This document shows positions 12,801 through 24,022 of a stretch of DNA of 64,000 bases, piece after piece. Made by a program: the position numbers and the translations under genes. Numbering within the stretch: position 1 is the first letter of the stretch; each line of letters opens with the position of its first letter. Source of the stretch: Whitmania pigra (lineage: Eukaryota; Annelida; Clitellata; Hirudinida; Haemopidae); contig JAJTWR010000329.1 of assembly GCA_021613335.1 (NCBI GenBank), positions 581,001 to 645,000 on the forward strand. The letters are read 5' to 3'. The notes below the pieces were generated by a model. The model made no database searches. It worked only from the letters and a program-made list of their open reading frames with translations, and was not told the DNA's origin.

Positions 12801-14870
12801 GAGAGGCCCTCTTGCTCAGGTACTCCTTCTCCTCTGCTTCTGACATGATGGCCTTCAATGGGTCATCCAATCCGAACTTGACAATTTTGTCGTGGGCAAG
12901 AATGACATTCTGTAGGAACACCATTTTAACCCCATTAGAAGTTTTTTGTGAGGCACTAACATTGGCATTAATATGAAAACTGTTAGAATATATTAATTAA
13001 ACTAATGATGTTATTATTAGTAGATGATAATCAGTTTTTGATCTTGGGAATGTATATCAAATCTTAGAGTAGAGAGATTTAAGATTACCCTGAAAGTTGA
13101 CTGGTCGAGGAGGAAACTCAGTTCTCGAGCAGCATAATAATTGGACGTGGAAATGTTTTCAAGGACAGCCGAGCATGCCTCTCGAGCCAACGTAGAACTG
13201 GAAACGTCGACTCCACTAAGCTTCACTTCCACCACTTTGTTGTGGACTTTCAGCAGTTGCTGGAACCTTTCTCCGAGGACAAACCGACTGATGATGCCCA
13301 ATTCCTCCCTGTCCTCAGGTTCGTCTAAGTACTTTTGGACGTGATTCACAGAAGCCACGATGTCATCGACTTCTGTAGGATTATATTTACATCCTAAATG
13401 TTCAACATCGCATTAGCATGTTGCTGCATTTGATTCTTTTTTTTATTCTTTTAAGCATTTATGAATAAAATTTGTGGGAAAATTTCGAATTTTATATTCT
13501 GACAAAAGTTTAACACCATAATTCGCAACTAAATATTTATAATATTTAACATTAACATTTTATTATTTATAAAAATCTTCTCATCATCCTGCCAGTGCTA
13601 AAACATGTCAAAACAAGTTCAAATGAAAAAATCATTCAATTTCAAGATGTGAAAACATTCAGTTGACTGTTGAACAATTCATTCAATTATGCAAATCATT
13701 TTCAAAAGGTCATTGTAATCATCATCATAGTTAATATTATTATTGATGTTGTTGATTTTATTAGTCATTATTATTCCTCTAACGAATAAGATGTGATTCT
13801 AAATTCCATGGTGAAGTTTCTTTCATCAAATTATAAAATATATCCACTTAAAGGATGTTTAGGAGTCTCTTGGTTATGAATAATAAGCTCAATCAACCAT
13901 TAATTGAAGCACCGAATGGCATTGAATAATTTACAACCAAAATTCCTCCTAACTTCGAATACTTAATTAAGAAGATTTAATGGATAAACACGTTATTGAA
14001 GTTTAAGTTATTGCGTATAACCGATTGACTTTAATATTAGTTACAATAGTTTAGTGATGATATCAATTCTTTCTTCCAAGAAGAGTACAAATCTCAATTA
14101 TTTTAAATGATTTCGCTTCAAGAGAGCATTAATTTCAATTAAATTTTTATCATCTGAAAACCAATGCTGAGAGAATGCCTCGGGGTAAATGAAGTTTAAT
14201 GGCATTAAGTTAAAGGAACAATGCGGGTTTGTTCAATGAGGAGGTATTCGAACATCTCAGCCAAGTGCGTGACATGAGTGTGTGACATCACAACCGTTGA
14301 GCTTTATTATTTAAAATCTCATTAAAGAAGCTGTTGACAAACATTTAAAATTAATTTCTCACCAAGATGACTTCCCACCATGTTCCTCTTTCTCTTCCTG
14401 GCTGCAAATTCATCCTCCGAGACGTAGTTCGGGTTGACGAAGCCCGTCAAGTTCGGGGACAGTTTGTTCTGAGGTTCCTTCAGTTCCTGGAGTTTTTTTG
14501 AACCTCTCAACGAGGTTCTGAGGAACTCCTGCTCTCTCTGAAGTTTTTCCTCTTGCTCCTTCCTCTTCTGGATGTCCTCCCTGTACTTCTTCATTCTGTT
14601 CTGCTGGTTCATCTCTTCCTCTATGGACATCCTACTGGAGACTTCTTTTATGGAAGATTTGTTCTTTGTAAGTGCGTTTGTTCCACTAGATGGCGTGGAT
14701 TGGCCATGAACAATCGAAAGGGGTCTGGGATATCGGGGAGGTTCTTTCTTCGATCCGACGAAATTTACCGGGCAGTCGATTGCCATTTCCCTGTGAGGGC
14801 CTGCATCTTCATAACTCAGTCGATTGAAATTCTCGTGGGAGCAATTTTTCAACACAGACAACTCCATCAT
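9846..14870 (-). CDS. MPP5: PALS1/MPP5/Stardust membrane-associated guanylate kinase scaffold
   Basis: Eleven coding exons: 14870-14363, 13372-13089, 12909-12745, 12627-12466, 12265-12185, 11996-11797, 11618-11506, 11174-11007, 10918-10716, 10563-10453, 10022-9846. All phases close, giving about 723 aa (human about 675). Residues 26-34, HREMAIDCP, match the conserved N-terminal motif that binds Par6. A second conserved region with NPNY follows. Then come tandem L27 (about 171-300), PDZ (about 308-388, from GATVKNDGE), SH3 (about 401-467, ending [12 protein letters not shown]) and a guanylate-kinase-like domain (from [14 protein letters not shown]), ending [12 protein letters not shown]1 links Crumbs and PATJ at apical junctions. 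The GK domain has a GPKDVG loop, not a kinase P-loop, as expected for a scaffold. An acceptor at 14881-14880 implies a 5' UTR exon upstream. The long ECR2-to-L27 linker is rich in Lys and Glu. Confidence 0.96.
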
Positions 14871-14939
14871 TATGCAAGCCTAAATCAAAATTTTAAACAG
14901 GTTTTCTTCTCAATTAATATCGTTTTTTAAGATGTCACT

Positions 14940-17900
14940 TTAAATATATATTTAAATGTATGCATATATATATATATAACCTATACAATAATAACAACAT
15001 ATATCTATAATAACCAATAACGTAAAGATGCCACTGCTCTCAAGCGAATAATGAAACGTTCAACTATGGCAGTAGTGAGGAATTTAGCATCAACTTGAGT
15101 CAGGCCTCCTCTCGCGAGCTGAGCATCGGTTTAAAGTTTCAATAAACACATCGATAATGAATGCGTCACACGGGTCTGATTTGGCAATCGCTGGAAGGCG
15201 AATGAAAGAGCTTTCGTCGTTAAACAAACGTCAATTCACGCCTCAACGTAGAAATATTCTTCAGGAAAACACGCCTTCTCACCTGGAATTTCAGATGACA
15301 TCGAGTAAACTCATTCGTCAGAGCACTTATAACACGTGTATAACGCGCTTGTATCACATATTTAACGCACACATAACTGGTATTACAACAGCGGCTTACA
15401 GTATCTGGCCTGACATTCCTTTCAAATGCGTACGTACTTATGTACTTATCGATTAGTCAACATACTGCGGCTCTTACTTCATCGACGTCTTATTCGATAA
15501 CGAAGTTTTATTATTATTAATGGTGTTGTTATCGTTATCAATATTATTATTATTGCTGTAGTTGCTGTTACTGTTGTTATTATTATTATTGTTGTTGTTT
15601 TTTATTATTGATAGGTAACTTTGAATAACAGATTCCTTCAGAATCTATGTTCAAGTCATTGAATAAAGTCGTTGGAAGTCCTGATAAAATTAGAAATTGT
15701 TCACTTCTCCCTTGTATCATCATCATAACCATGTAGTCATTACCATCATCTGTCATTATGAATGGGTTCAAAACTTCTAGTGTTTTGAGAATAACGAGCA
15801 TTTAAGATGACAAGAGAGACCTGCTCGTACTTATCAAAGCTTGTGATGCAGTTGATACAATTGTAAAATGCTGAAATTGTCACACAATTTGAACTTTCAG
15901 GGCCAGTCAATAATCATGAATCAAGTGATATTTTCAAATTCCTATCTCAACTAATCAAAAAATCAAACAAATTTTAATACATCTCTTACTTCTAACATTG
16001 CTTAGCCTTTAGTTGCTTGGCAATTTATGACAGAATAATTCAAACATGAGTTGAGCCAATTAGGTTGATTTAAACTTTAAAATTTTCATCAACAATAAAT
16101 TAGTTATTCAATCAAGCTTCTCAGTTGAATTTTGATTGTTTGCTGTTCCAAATAATGAGAAAGTAATTGACATAAATTTACAGTAATTTTGACTGATAAA
16201 ATTAATTGAAAAATCAAGGAAAAGCTTATATATACAGGAATAACTTGTGTTATATTTGAACTACATTTTAGTTGATAGTTGATTGAACCAATAGAGTGGT
16301 GTATACTATATGTATGACATTTTATTCAACTCATTCTATCATGTTTTTGTAATTATGATGTAATTAATTTAAAATTGAAATCTTTTAAATTGGTAAGACG
16401 ACTGTACCATATGTCAGCATGTTTACATGAACGCACATTTTCCTGACAACGTTGGATATGTCTCTGTTGTTAGGTCCAAATTTTAAATGAAATTAAAGTT
16501 TTAAAAGCACAAAATATGAACAAAAGTCTACCAGAAAAGATTTTAACAACCTTTCTCCTCCTCTGATCAGAAGTTGTGTTTAAAAGGAACAAAATATATT
16601 AAAAGCCCTCAATAAGTGGTTATTAACTACAATTTTAAAATTACGGTAAGTAAAATTTCCAGCTTTTAAAAGTTCGTCATTGTTATCGTTGTCTACCTGT
16701 ACTTGTCTTTCTACCTCAATCAATTCTTGGAAAACAAAAACAAATTGCGCAGGTGATGTACGAAAAACAGAAAATATTCTTCTAAATCATTTCCCATTAA
16801 AAAGTATTTTTTTAGTTCAAACATTAATGTATCATAATTTAAATAATTTAAAATAATTTAAATACAGTCGTACAAATATTTAATGAATGAAACGTCAGCT
16901 TTTTAACGTCTGCCGCTGAACATTTTTGAAACTTCGACTTCCTTTGTTATGAATTTGTAAATAATTTTGTAAATAAAATTATAAAGTTATTATTTTATGT
17001 AATATTTTTACTAATATCTGATACATAGTTGCAAATATAATATTTGTAAACTTTGTGAGCGATTCTTAGTACAGTTTAAAATTGTTAGTAGACTAATTGT
17101 TGAGATAGCATTTAATTCATATCATTAAAAAAATAAATTATGAATTACTAAAATTATACAGATTTAGTGTTGATGTTAAGCATCCTCATATCATCTATTT
17201 GTCAGCGAGGGGATGAACCTATTTCTAATGACATTTTACACGAGAATTACTTTCTCGATTCTATTGACGTTGTATTCGGTAAATTAAGAACTAAATAAAT
17301 TAGTTTTAAACTCACAATAAACTTGAAATATTTACTGGCAGTCTTTTATTTGTTCTGTTTTTTGTTTGTATCAGTATTCAGTGGAGTATCTAGAATAATT
17401 TGGCAGTGAGCCATGTACTGGAACCAAAGGGCGTATTTGGGGAAGGCACATCTACTACATTTTATCGAAAGGGTTCAATCATTTTTATCTTTTAAAAATC
17501 ACGGAAGCATGGAAGCTAAATTGTATTGTTAACTGAATTGGTGCTTTTCCAAGTTTTGCGGAGACAAATAAATGTAATGAAACCTGAGCATTACACTAAT
17601 TCACAGTGGTTTTGAACTACAAATAAATAAATAAATACATATAATAAATTACAAATAAATAATTAAATATATATATATATATATGATAAAAATAGGCTTA
17701 GTAACTCTCAATTAGATTAGAAATTTTAATCGATTGGAATGACTATGATCACGATGATTAGGATGATTATGATTATTATGATGACGTTGACACCGACTAA
17801 TATGATCATGATAATGATGATGACGTTGACTATGATGATGATGATGACTCATGGCGTTCTGATTCATACAAGCATAATGAGATTTTAAGGTTCGGAACTT

Positions 17901-18851
17901 GAAAACCTAAAGACCAAAAAGACGCATTGATGTTGATTCAACTACTCGGTCCATCAATTAAATAAATACTTTCCTAAGCCCACGCAATCTAGGCTTTCAA
18001 CTCGTTTCAGTCTTTGAGCACATTTCGCAAGAAAATCTAAAAATATTCCTCAAAGTTTCCGCGAGAATTGTCTGCATACGTCTAAAAATACAGACCAATC
18101 CCTGTTATGGGACATCAAAGCGGGTATTTCAAGATATTTGCTCTACAGTTGCACATGCACGCCTCAAAAGGGTAATAGGTTTGGCATTATTTATTTAGAG
18201 AAATGCTTCCATTAAAAGAAGATTCAAGTTCTGCACAAAGATTCAATGGGGCGGATTTATAATAGGATTTATAACATTTACAACACCCTCTTCGTCCTTG
18301 AAATATTTAATAAGACCAAATATTGAAGCACCTAATTGCTTAAGATATTAGCCACGTTCTGTCTAGACTGTGATTGAGCGAAACTACACGTTAATGTGAA
18401 GTTGATAACTCCGTGTGTCTGAGTACAAGAATACGAAATCAGACGACAGTGCGCGACGATCATGACGAAAACAAAGTGCTGGTCAGCGTAAAATACATTA
18501 AAATATGAAGACATTCAACGTTTTATTCATGCCACGACATTATCAAGTTATTTATGCATAATGCGAACATTTAAATATTTCAAACACCTCTGTAACGCAA
18601 CAAGATTAATCTCAACGGAATGATTAGGAGAAGCTTGAGCCAATTGTACAGCCTGACGGTCGTAATTATAAACCAGTTATGAATAATTACGGTTTAACGA
18701 ATAAACCGGTTAGCAGTTATAATTAAAACTGCAAAGTGTAATAGGTTAGTTATTAAACCAGTTATTTAACAATAAGTTGAAATTACACGGTTATCATTAA
18801 CAAGGTCATCGACGATCCAGCGGGAACTGAATTTCAAGTAATAAGTCGAAC
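14940..18851. other. Long gene-poor stretch
   Basis: About 3.9 kb without a supported coding exon. It contains TA runs (14957-14977 and 17661-17684), TTA/GTT runs near 15500-15600 and GAT repeats near 17740-17850. The open frame at 15157-15456 has no family motif or splice signals. The PALS1 5' UTR exon and promoter should be in its left part. Confidence 0.5.
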
Positions 18852-19656
18852 TCAACGCTCGGGATTGTTCAAAGTGTTGGAAAGAAGAGAATGCAATCGT
18901 CGAATCTCGAATCTCAGAACGTTATTTTCAGCCCTGAGGACCGAGTTTTCATTCTCCAACAACTTGGCTCTTTTGGCCATTTCTTCCTCCTTTATTCTTC
19001 TCAGATCCCTTGATCTTTTGGCTGCCTCGTTGTTCTTCCGCCTCCTCTCAAAGTAACTCTCGTCTTTGATTGGAGGCTTCAAGGCCATCCCTTGCTTTTC
19101 TTCGACTTTTTTACTGGAAGGCACGGACACCGATCTCGTCAGCGTCGGATGGAACTGAGGAGCGAGTGGTGGAAGAATTTCTGGCGGCAGCAGAGGCGGA
19201 GGTGTTGGTCCGAGGTGAGACTGAGGAAAGTTGTGATGGAGATATTGTTGGCGCATTAATGCCATGGAATTGATCTGATGGACGTAGTTCATGAACCGTC
19301 CGAGCGAGTGACCTTGTGGAAAGAGAGCTTCCGGTTCGATAGGCTGTGGAGCTTCCTCCGATTTGACCCGGATCAGGCGATCTTCTGAAACGCCAGGAGA
19401 AATGGTGCTGCTGGAAGTCATTTGTTCTCCCTCGGAATCGACCTCGGATTTCTGGGTTAAATGTTTGAAGTCTCCGACATCTGAAGTGCTTTCTGACGAT
19501 TCCACCGAACTGTCTCCATGCATGTCCAACATTCCCGTCCTTCTTCTCCTCTCCGACGTCAAATCCAGAGGAGGGTGAGCGTCGTAGAGAGGAGATGTCT
19601 GAGCCATGCAGTCAGTCATTTGCCACTGGTGAATTGCCCCTGGACGTCTTAAGCCA
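18852..19656 (-). CDS. PAR/NFIL3-type bZIP transcription factor
   Basis: The final coding exon begins after the acceptor TTTTGTCTCAG (AG at 19658-19657) and ends at a stop at 18852. The likely start is the ATG at 19619, giving 255 aa. A coding exon further upstream cannot be excluded, because the acceptor is in phase 2. Residues about 191-205, [15 protein letters not shown], form the basic DNA-contact region typical of PAR (HLF/TEF/DBP/Giant) and NFIL3 factors. A leucine zipper with [16 protein letters not shown] spacing follows and runs to the C-terminus. The N-terminal part is Ser- and Pro-rich ([15 protein letters not shown]) and likely regulatory. Such factors bind TTAYGTAA-like sites as dimers. 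The exact subfamily is not settled. Confidence 0.9.
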
Positions 19657-22350
19657 CTGAGACAAAAAAACATAAAAAGTTAAGCCTTTTAAATAAAGGC
19701 AATCAAAAACATTCTGCACAGTTAATGTTATGATTTTTCGTCTAGCCGATAGATCTTGCTAATTAAGAGGAATGTTTGAGCAGAACTTTAACCGACTTTC
19801 GTGTTCAATGCAGGCTCTGATGGGGGTTTGTCTCGAGTGCTTAAACAATGATCGCTTCGAGAAGCTGTTAACTTTGCCTATTTTGAGACCACCGCATAAG
19901 CGTGTCGCTGTCTTCAACCGAGAGCACCTTGGCTGACATAAACGCGTTCGAGTTGAAAATCGGGCACAAAACTTCACCAACTCATCCCTTGCAACTAAAT
20001 TATTCAACGTTCCGAAGCCCACATGTACATGTTTTACGAAGGGAATTCCAAGAATTTCTTAACTTTTTTGATGATACATTTTGAAATAAACAAGTCTTCA
20101 AATTCAAGTGAAAAGCAATTAACACAAAAAGCCAAAAGCTTGATGAAATGTCGTATAATGAATTAAAATAAAATAAATGAATAAAAATAAAAAATGAATT
20201 GAAAATAAGGATGAGAAGTTATACCATCAGTTGTTCCTCTGACGAGTTGATTGCAGAAAATGATTCCAGTTGAATATCTCGAACGAGTACCGTAATTAAA
20301 AGCAGAAAACGTCGCATGTGACCATTCGATTCGTCGATAGTGGGCGGAGTCATCCTCCTAATGACCTTCAGGGAAGCCTCCAATTGGTCGATGTCGACGA
20401 GTTCAAAGCGCAGACTGCTTCGCGTTACGTTGCCATAGAAACTATTTGGCGACCAGAGCGATGTTAACGCGTACGCGACATGTCCTAAGTACACAGCGTT
20501 GTATGTACTTGCACTTCATCTTTTCTGTCGTTAAGCAATCCAACATCAGTGCGTTTGTCTAGGAGAATTTCAACACGTGAAGTGGTGGACAATTTATTCA
20601 TCTCCATATTCTATCGCAACGGATCGTCTGATGTGAGCGACTAAATATTCATGCAAATGGTTAGCCGATGCAGATTCGAATAAGTACATTGCCAATCACA
20701 TTTCGAGTGCGTCTTACGTTGAAAGTATGAAACAGAGGAAGTGTCCGAGAAATCAAAGGTTCCTTGAAAGATCACACGAAGACATCCTGGATGAGGAGCT
20801 GCTGGAACAATTGATGATTGTTCCGCTTCACCGACCTATTGAAGATGATAATGATGATGGTGATGATGATGGTGATAATGATGGTGATAATGATGGAGTG
20901 AACAACACGGAAGACATCCAGGAAGTTGTGCAAATCATCAACCTTTGAGAGATTGCTTTCTTCAAGAGTTTTCCTCGTTTGATGTTAAGGTTGTATTCCT
21001 TCACCACCATTATTCTATCTCTGACAAACATCTATAAATAGCTCTTCTCTAACATCAAACAGGTTTAAAATTGAACTACATGGTTTTACTGCAACTAGAA
21101 TCAACAACGCCCCATTGTCATCGATGGAATTTGAGAACAAAAATGGAGTTATTTACCTTAATACTTACTCTATCCAATGCTAATATTATTATTTTATTTT
21201 ATATTATTGTTATGGCTGTAATCGTTATTATTTTAAATATTCTTGAATTTATTGCAAGTCTTCTTATGAAGATTTAAAAAATGAAATTTGGATAACATTC
21301 TTCAGCAAAAATTGACTTCCAATAGTTATAAATCTCAAACTAATAATGAAACATTTGAAGTTGAAAATGAATGAAAGATAAACTATTTTTTAAAAGTTAA
21401 TAAAAGAAAGATAATCTCTCGATGTCATGGTCGAGTTCAAACACTTTGACTGGCAACTCATGGAGGTTGTTTACTCGCCTGGAGGAGAATGAGGTCATCT
21501 TGGATGATTGGTCAACTCACCTGTAAAGTAGGTCATGTCACTTCAAGACTGACACCTCTCCATCTTTTCCAGCTCCTTATGCAACAGACACGCGACATCG
21601 AGGATGGGAATGGAAATGTAATATTTTTTAATTTGTAATTAATTTCTTAATGAGTTCAATTAGTGTTTATTACTCATTTCTAAATTAATTTGACCGATGT
21701 TTCGTTCATTTGAGGCAAAGATTTGGTATGTCATATAAGCTTTATTAACATAAATTTCAAAAAGTTTAAATAAATTAACGAAAGTTTCAGAAATCAACAA
21801 TTATTTCACTCCAAGTAAATTGATTGCGGGTAATTTGAGTAAAAAATTATTTCATTGCAGAACACCGCGAAATATCAGGGTTGGAAATGATTAAATGATG
21901 GAAGTAAACGAAACAACTCTTTTTTACGTCATATTTTCAATGTTAGTCTATTATACATTTTACATTTGCACGGGTGAAATTTTTAAATTTATATAAATTA
22001 TCTAATATTATTTATCTAATATGATTTACGAAATTGTTTATCCTATCGAAATATCGAAAGATGAATTTTCGTGTTCATCAAGAGTTTTTCCAGCCTTTTT
22101 GGTTGATTTTACGGTTGGGTGAACCGCACAATGATTTGCTGGATTTCACGAAAAACTCGGAGATATTAAAAATTTAATTTAATAGTTATTGACGCATTAA
22201 ATTTAAATTTGTTCGCTAAATTATCGATGACCTAATTTTACATCCAAGCATCCACAGCAACATTAGCAACTGTTCAACCATATTTAAGCCTGGCATACAT
22301 GTTCTGGGACCACTGCCAATCCGGAAATTTTGTAATCGATATAATTGTAG
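19657..22350. other. No clear gene; upstream region of the bZIP gene
   Basis: Contains possible 5' exons of the bZIP gene. A frame at 20494-20219 (minus) ends at GTATAAC, but its phase does not fit the bZIP acceptor. A small plus-strand frame lies at 20727-20948. Nothing else is supported. Confidence 0.4.
20727..20948 (+). CDS. Small uncertain open frame, acidic tail
   Basis: 73 codons with A at position -3 of the ATG. The first 45 residues look mixed and protein-like (HEDILDEELLEQLMIVPLHR). The rest is a GAT-repeat-driven Asp/Gly/Asn tract ending EVVQIINL. There is no recognised family, no splice signal and no partner exon. It could be a real small acidic protein or chance. Confidence 0.2.
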   Translation: MKQRKCPRNQRFLERSHEDILDEELLEQLMIVPLHRPIEDDNDDGDDDGDNDGDNDGVNNTEDIQEVVQIINL

Positions 22351-22359
22351 TTAATTTAT

Positions 22360-22506
22360 ATAGCGCTATATGCGCAGTCAGATGCGGTTGTTGTTATATA
22401 GCGCTCCTTCCCTATTGCAGTGTGGGCTCGGTTTCGAAAACGATAATTAAGACTGTTATTAACACCGTGTGCAGGAACGTAACCATTCGACCAACCTGCA
22501 CAACAT
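22360..22506 (-). mobile_element. tRNA-derived SINE, family B
   Basis: On the minus strand it starts GTTGTGCAGGTTGGTCGAAT (A-box-like GGTCGAATGG). It has the B-box-like TTTTCGAAACC and a GAGCGCTATATAA core. The same order of blocks occurs on the plus strand at 42859-43012. The tip contains the palindrome TATAGCGCTATA. Confidence 0.7.
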
Positions 22507-22552
22507 TTTATTGAATGCCAGGTGAGGATGGAGGATATTGTAGATTGAGGCT

Positions 22553-22712
22553 TGTGGGTGGTTTGTGGGTGGTTTGTGGGTGGTTTGTGGGTGGTTTGTG
22601 GGTGGTTTGTGGATGGTTTGTGGGTGGTTTGTGGGTGGTTTGTGGGTGGTTTGTGGGTGGTTTGTGGGTGGTTTGTGGGTGGTTTGTGGGTGGTTTGTGG
22701 GTGGTTTGTGGA
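22553..22712. repeat. 11-bp minisatellite
   Basis: About 14 tandem copies of GGTTTGTGGGT with two GGAT variants, near 22610 and 22708. Because 11 is not a multiple of 3, all frames stay open and give an 11-residue protein repeat on both strands, which explains four overlapping open frames. It is not coding. Confidence 0.95.
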
Positions 22713-23115
22713 TGGATGATGCGCCTCCACCAATTAGACTGCACCGGGGCTTCCAACGAAGTAAATCCCGCCCTGGGTAAACGTTCTCATAGCCATGCGG
22801 TTTCTTGAGTTTGTGTTCGTTTAAAGATCGTTGTAGTTTTGGTGTTAAGATTAAATTTATTATTAAATTGTAAACGTTTTTAATTATCCGATTTTTTGCA
22901 AGTGCACCAAATCAATCTAATCCCCTGTCACCAACCCCTGTGAACGTTCAGGGATGAGTGCAAAAACATTAACATATTGTAACTGCTTAGCTTTTTACTA
23001 TCGCAGAAAAACACAGTAGTGTTTCTTTTAATATGTCTAACTGCCAACGTCATCCACTTGATTGTGTTTTAATGGTTGTTGTTAATAAATTAATTTGTTC
23101 GATGAAAACAGAGAC

Positions 23116-23196
23116 GATGTTTGCAAACAAAACACATTATCTGATGTTTGTAAACAAAACATATTATCTGATGTTTGTAAACAAAACATATTATCT
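23116..23196. repeat. 27-bp tandem repeat, three copies
   Basis: The unit begins GATGTTTGTAAACAAAACAT and ends ATTATCT. The first copy differs at two bases. It contains the forkhead-like core TGTAAACA twice and TGCAAACA once. Copies abut directly, so this is not a CRISPR array. Confidence 0.85.
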
Positions 23197-23663
23197 GAAC
23201 ATAATTCATGAGTGACGAATAAGATGACGTCATCATGAACGTCTAATGAAGACCTCTCAAGAGTTTTTTATTCGATCAACGCATTCTTACATTTCTACTA
23301 CGGACTTTTAATAATCTATTCATGCTAATTAAGTGTTTCATAATTTAATTAATTAGTTAATTAATGATTTAGAATTCAATTAATTAATTATTTTGAGTAT
23401 TTATTAAATATTTTATGAGCAATGAAACGTTGTGAAAAACATTGAATTTTTTTTTTATTGATGGATAAATGAATGGATGAATGAATAAATGAACGGATTG
23501 ATGAATCAATGAAAGAGTAAAGGAATGGAGGAGATGGCAGTGATGAGATATTCTTGTCACGAACAGGAGAATCTCCACTTGTTTGTTCATCCTCTCAACA
23601 CCAGGCTCTTCTCCAAATTTCCCATTTATTTGAATTTATCATCCTCATTAACCTGCCTCTGCT

Positions 23664-23854
23664 GTCATCATCATCATCATCATCACCACCATCATCATCA
23701 CCATCGTCATCACCAACAACGTTCATTATTGTCCTATTTGAAACAATTACCAATTGATAATCAATGAACTCATCAGCATCGTCTTAGTCTTCATCGACTT
23801 AACAATCTTGGTTATTTCCAATAACAACATTATAATCTTTCTATCATCAACGTC

Positions 23855-23910
<56 letters not shown>

Positions 23911-23934
23911 TATTATCATCATCATCATCACCAC

Positions 23935-23968
<34 letters not shown>
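23664..23968. repeat. (TCA)n-rich microsatellite cluster
   Basis: TCA/ACC triplet tracts at 23664-23710 and 23849-23968. The poly-His and poly-Ser frames across them are repeat artefacts. They lie just beyond the 3' end of the SIX gene. Confidence 0.9.
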
Positions 23969-23969
<1 letters not shown>

Positions 23970-24022
23970 CAAAATCATGGTGAGTGAAAGCATCATCCGA
24001 CTGGACATCATCATTTCATCAG

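Noticed and set aside
15157..15456. 99-codon plus-strand open frame
   Set aside because: No family motif, no splice signals, isolated in gene-poor DNA.
20219..20494. Candidate upstream coding exon of the bZIP gene
   Set aside because: Its donor phase does not match the phase-2 acceptor of the bZIP exon.
22553..22712. Possible CRISPR array
   Set aside because: Units are 11 bases and directly adjacent with no spacers, in a eukaryotic genome.
22356..22808. Four overlapping open frames with 11-residue repeats on both strands
   Set aside because: An 11-base minisatellite keeps all frames open; no splice or start support.
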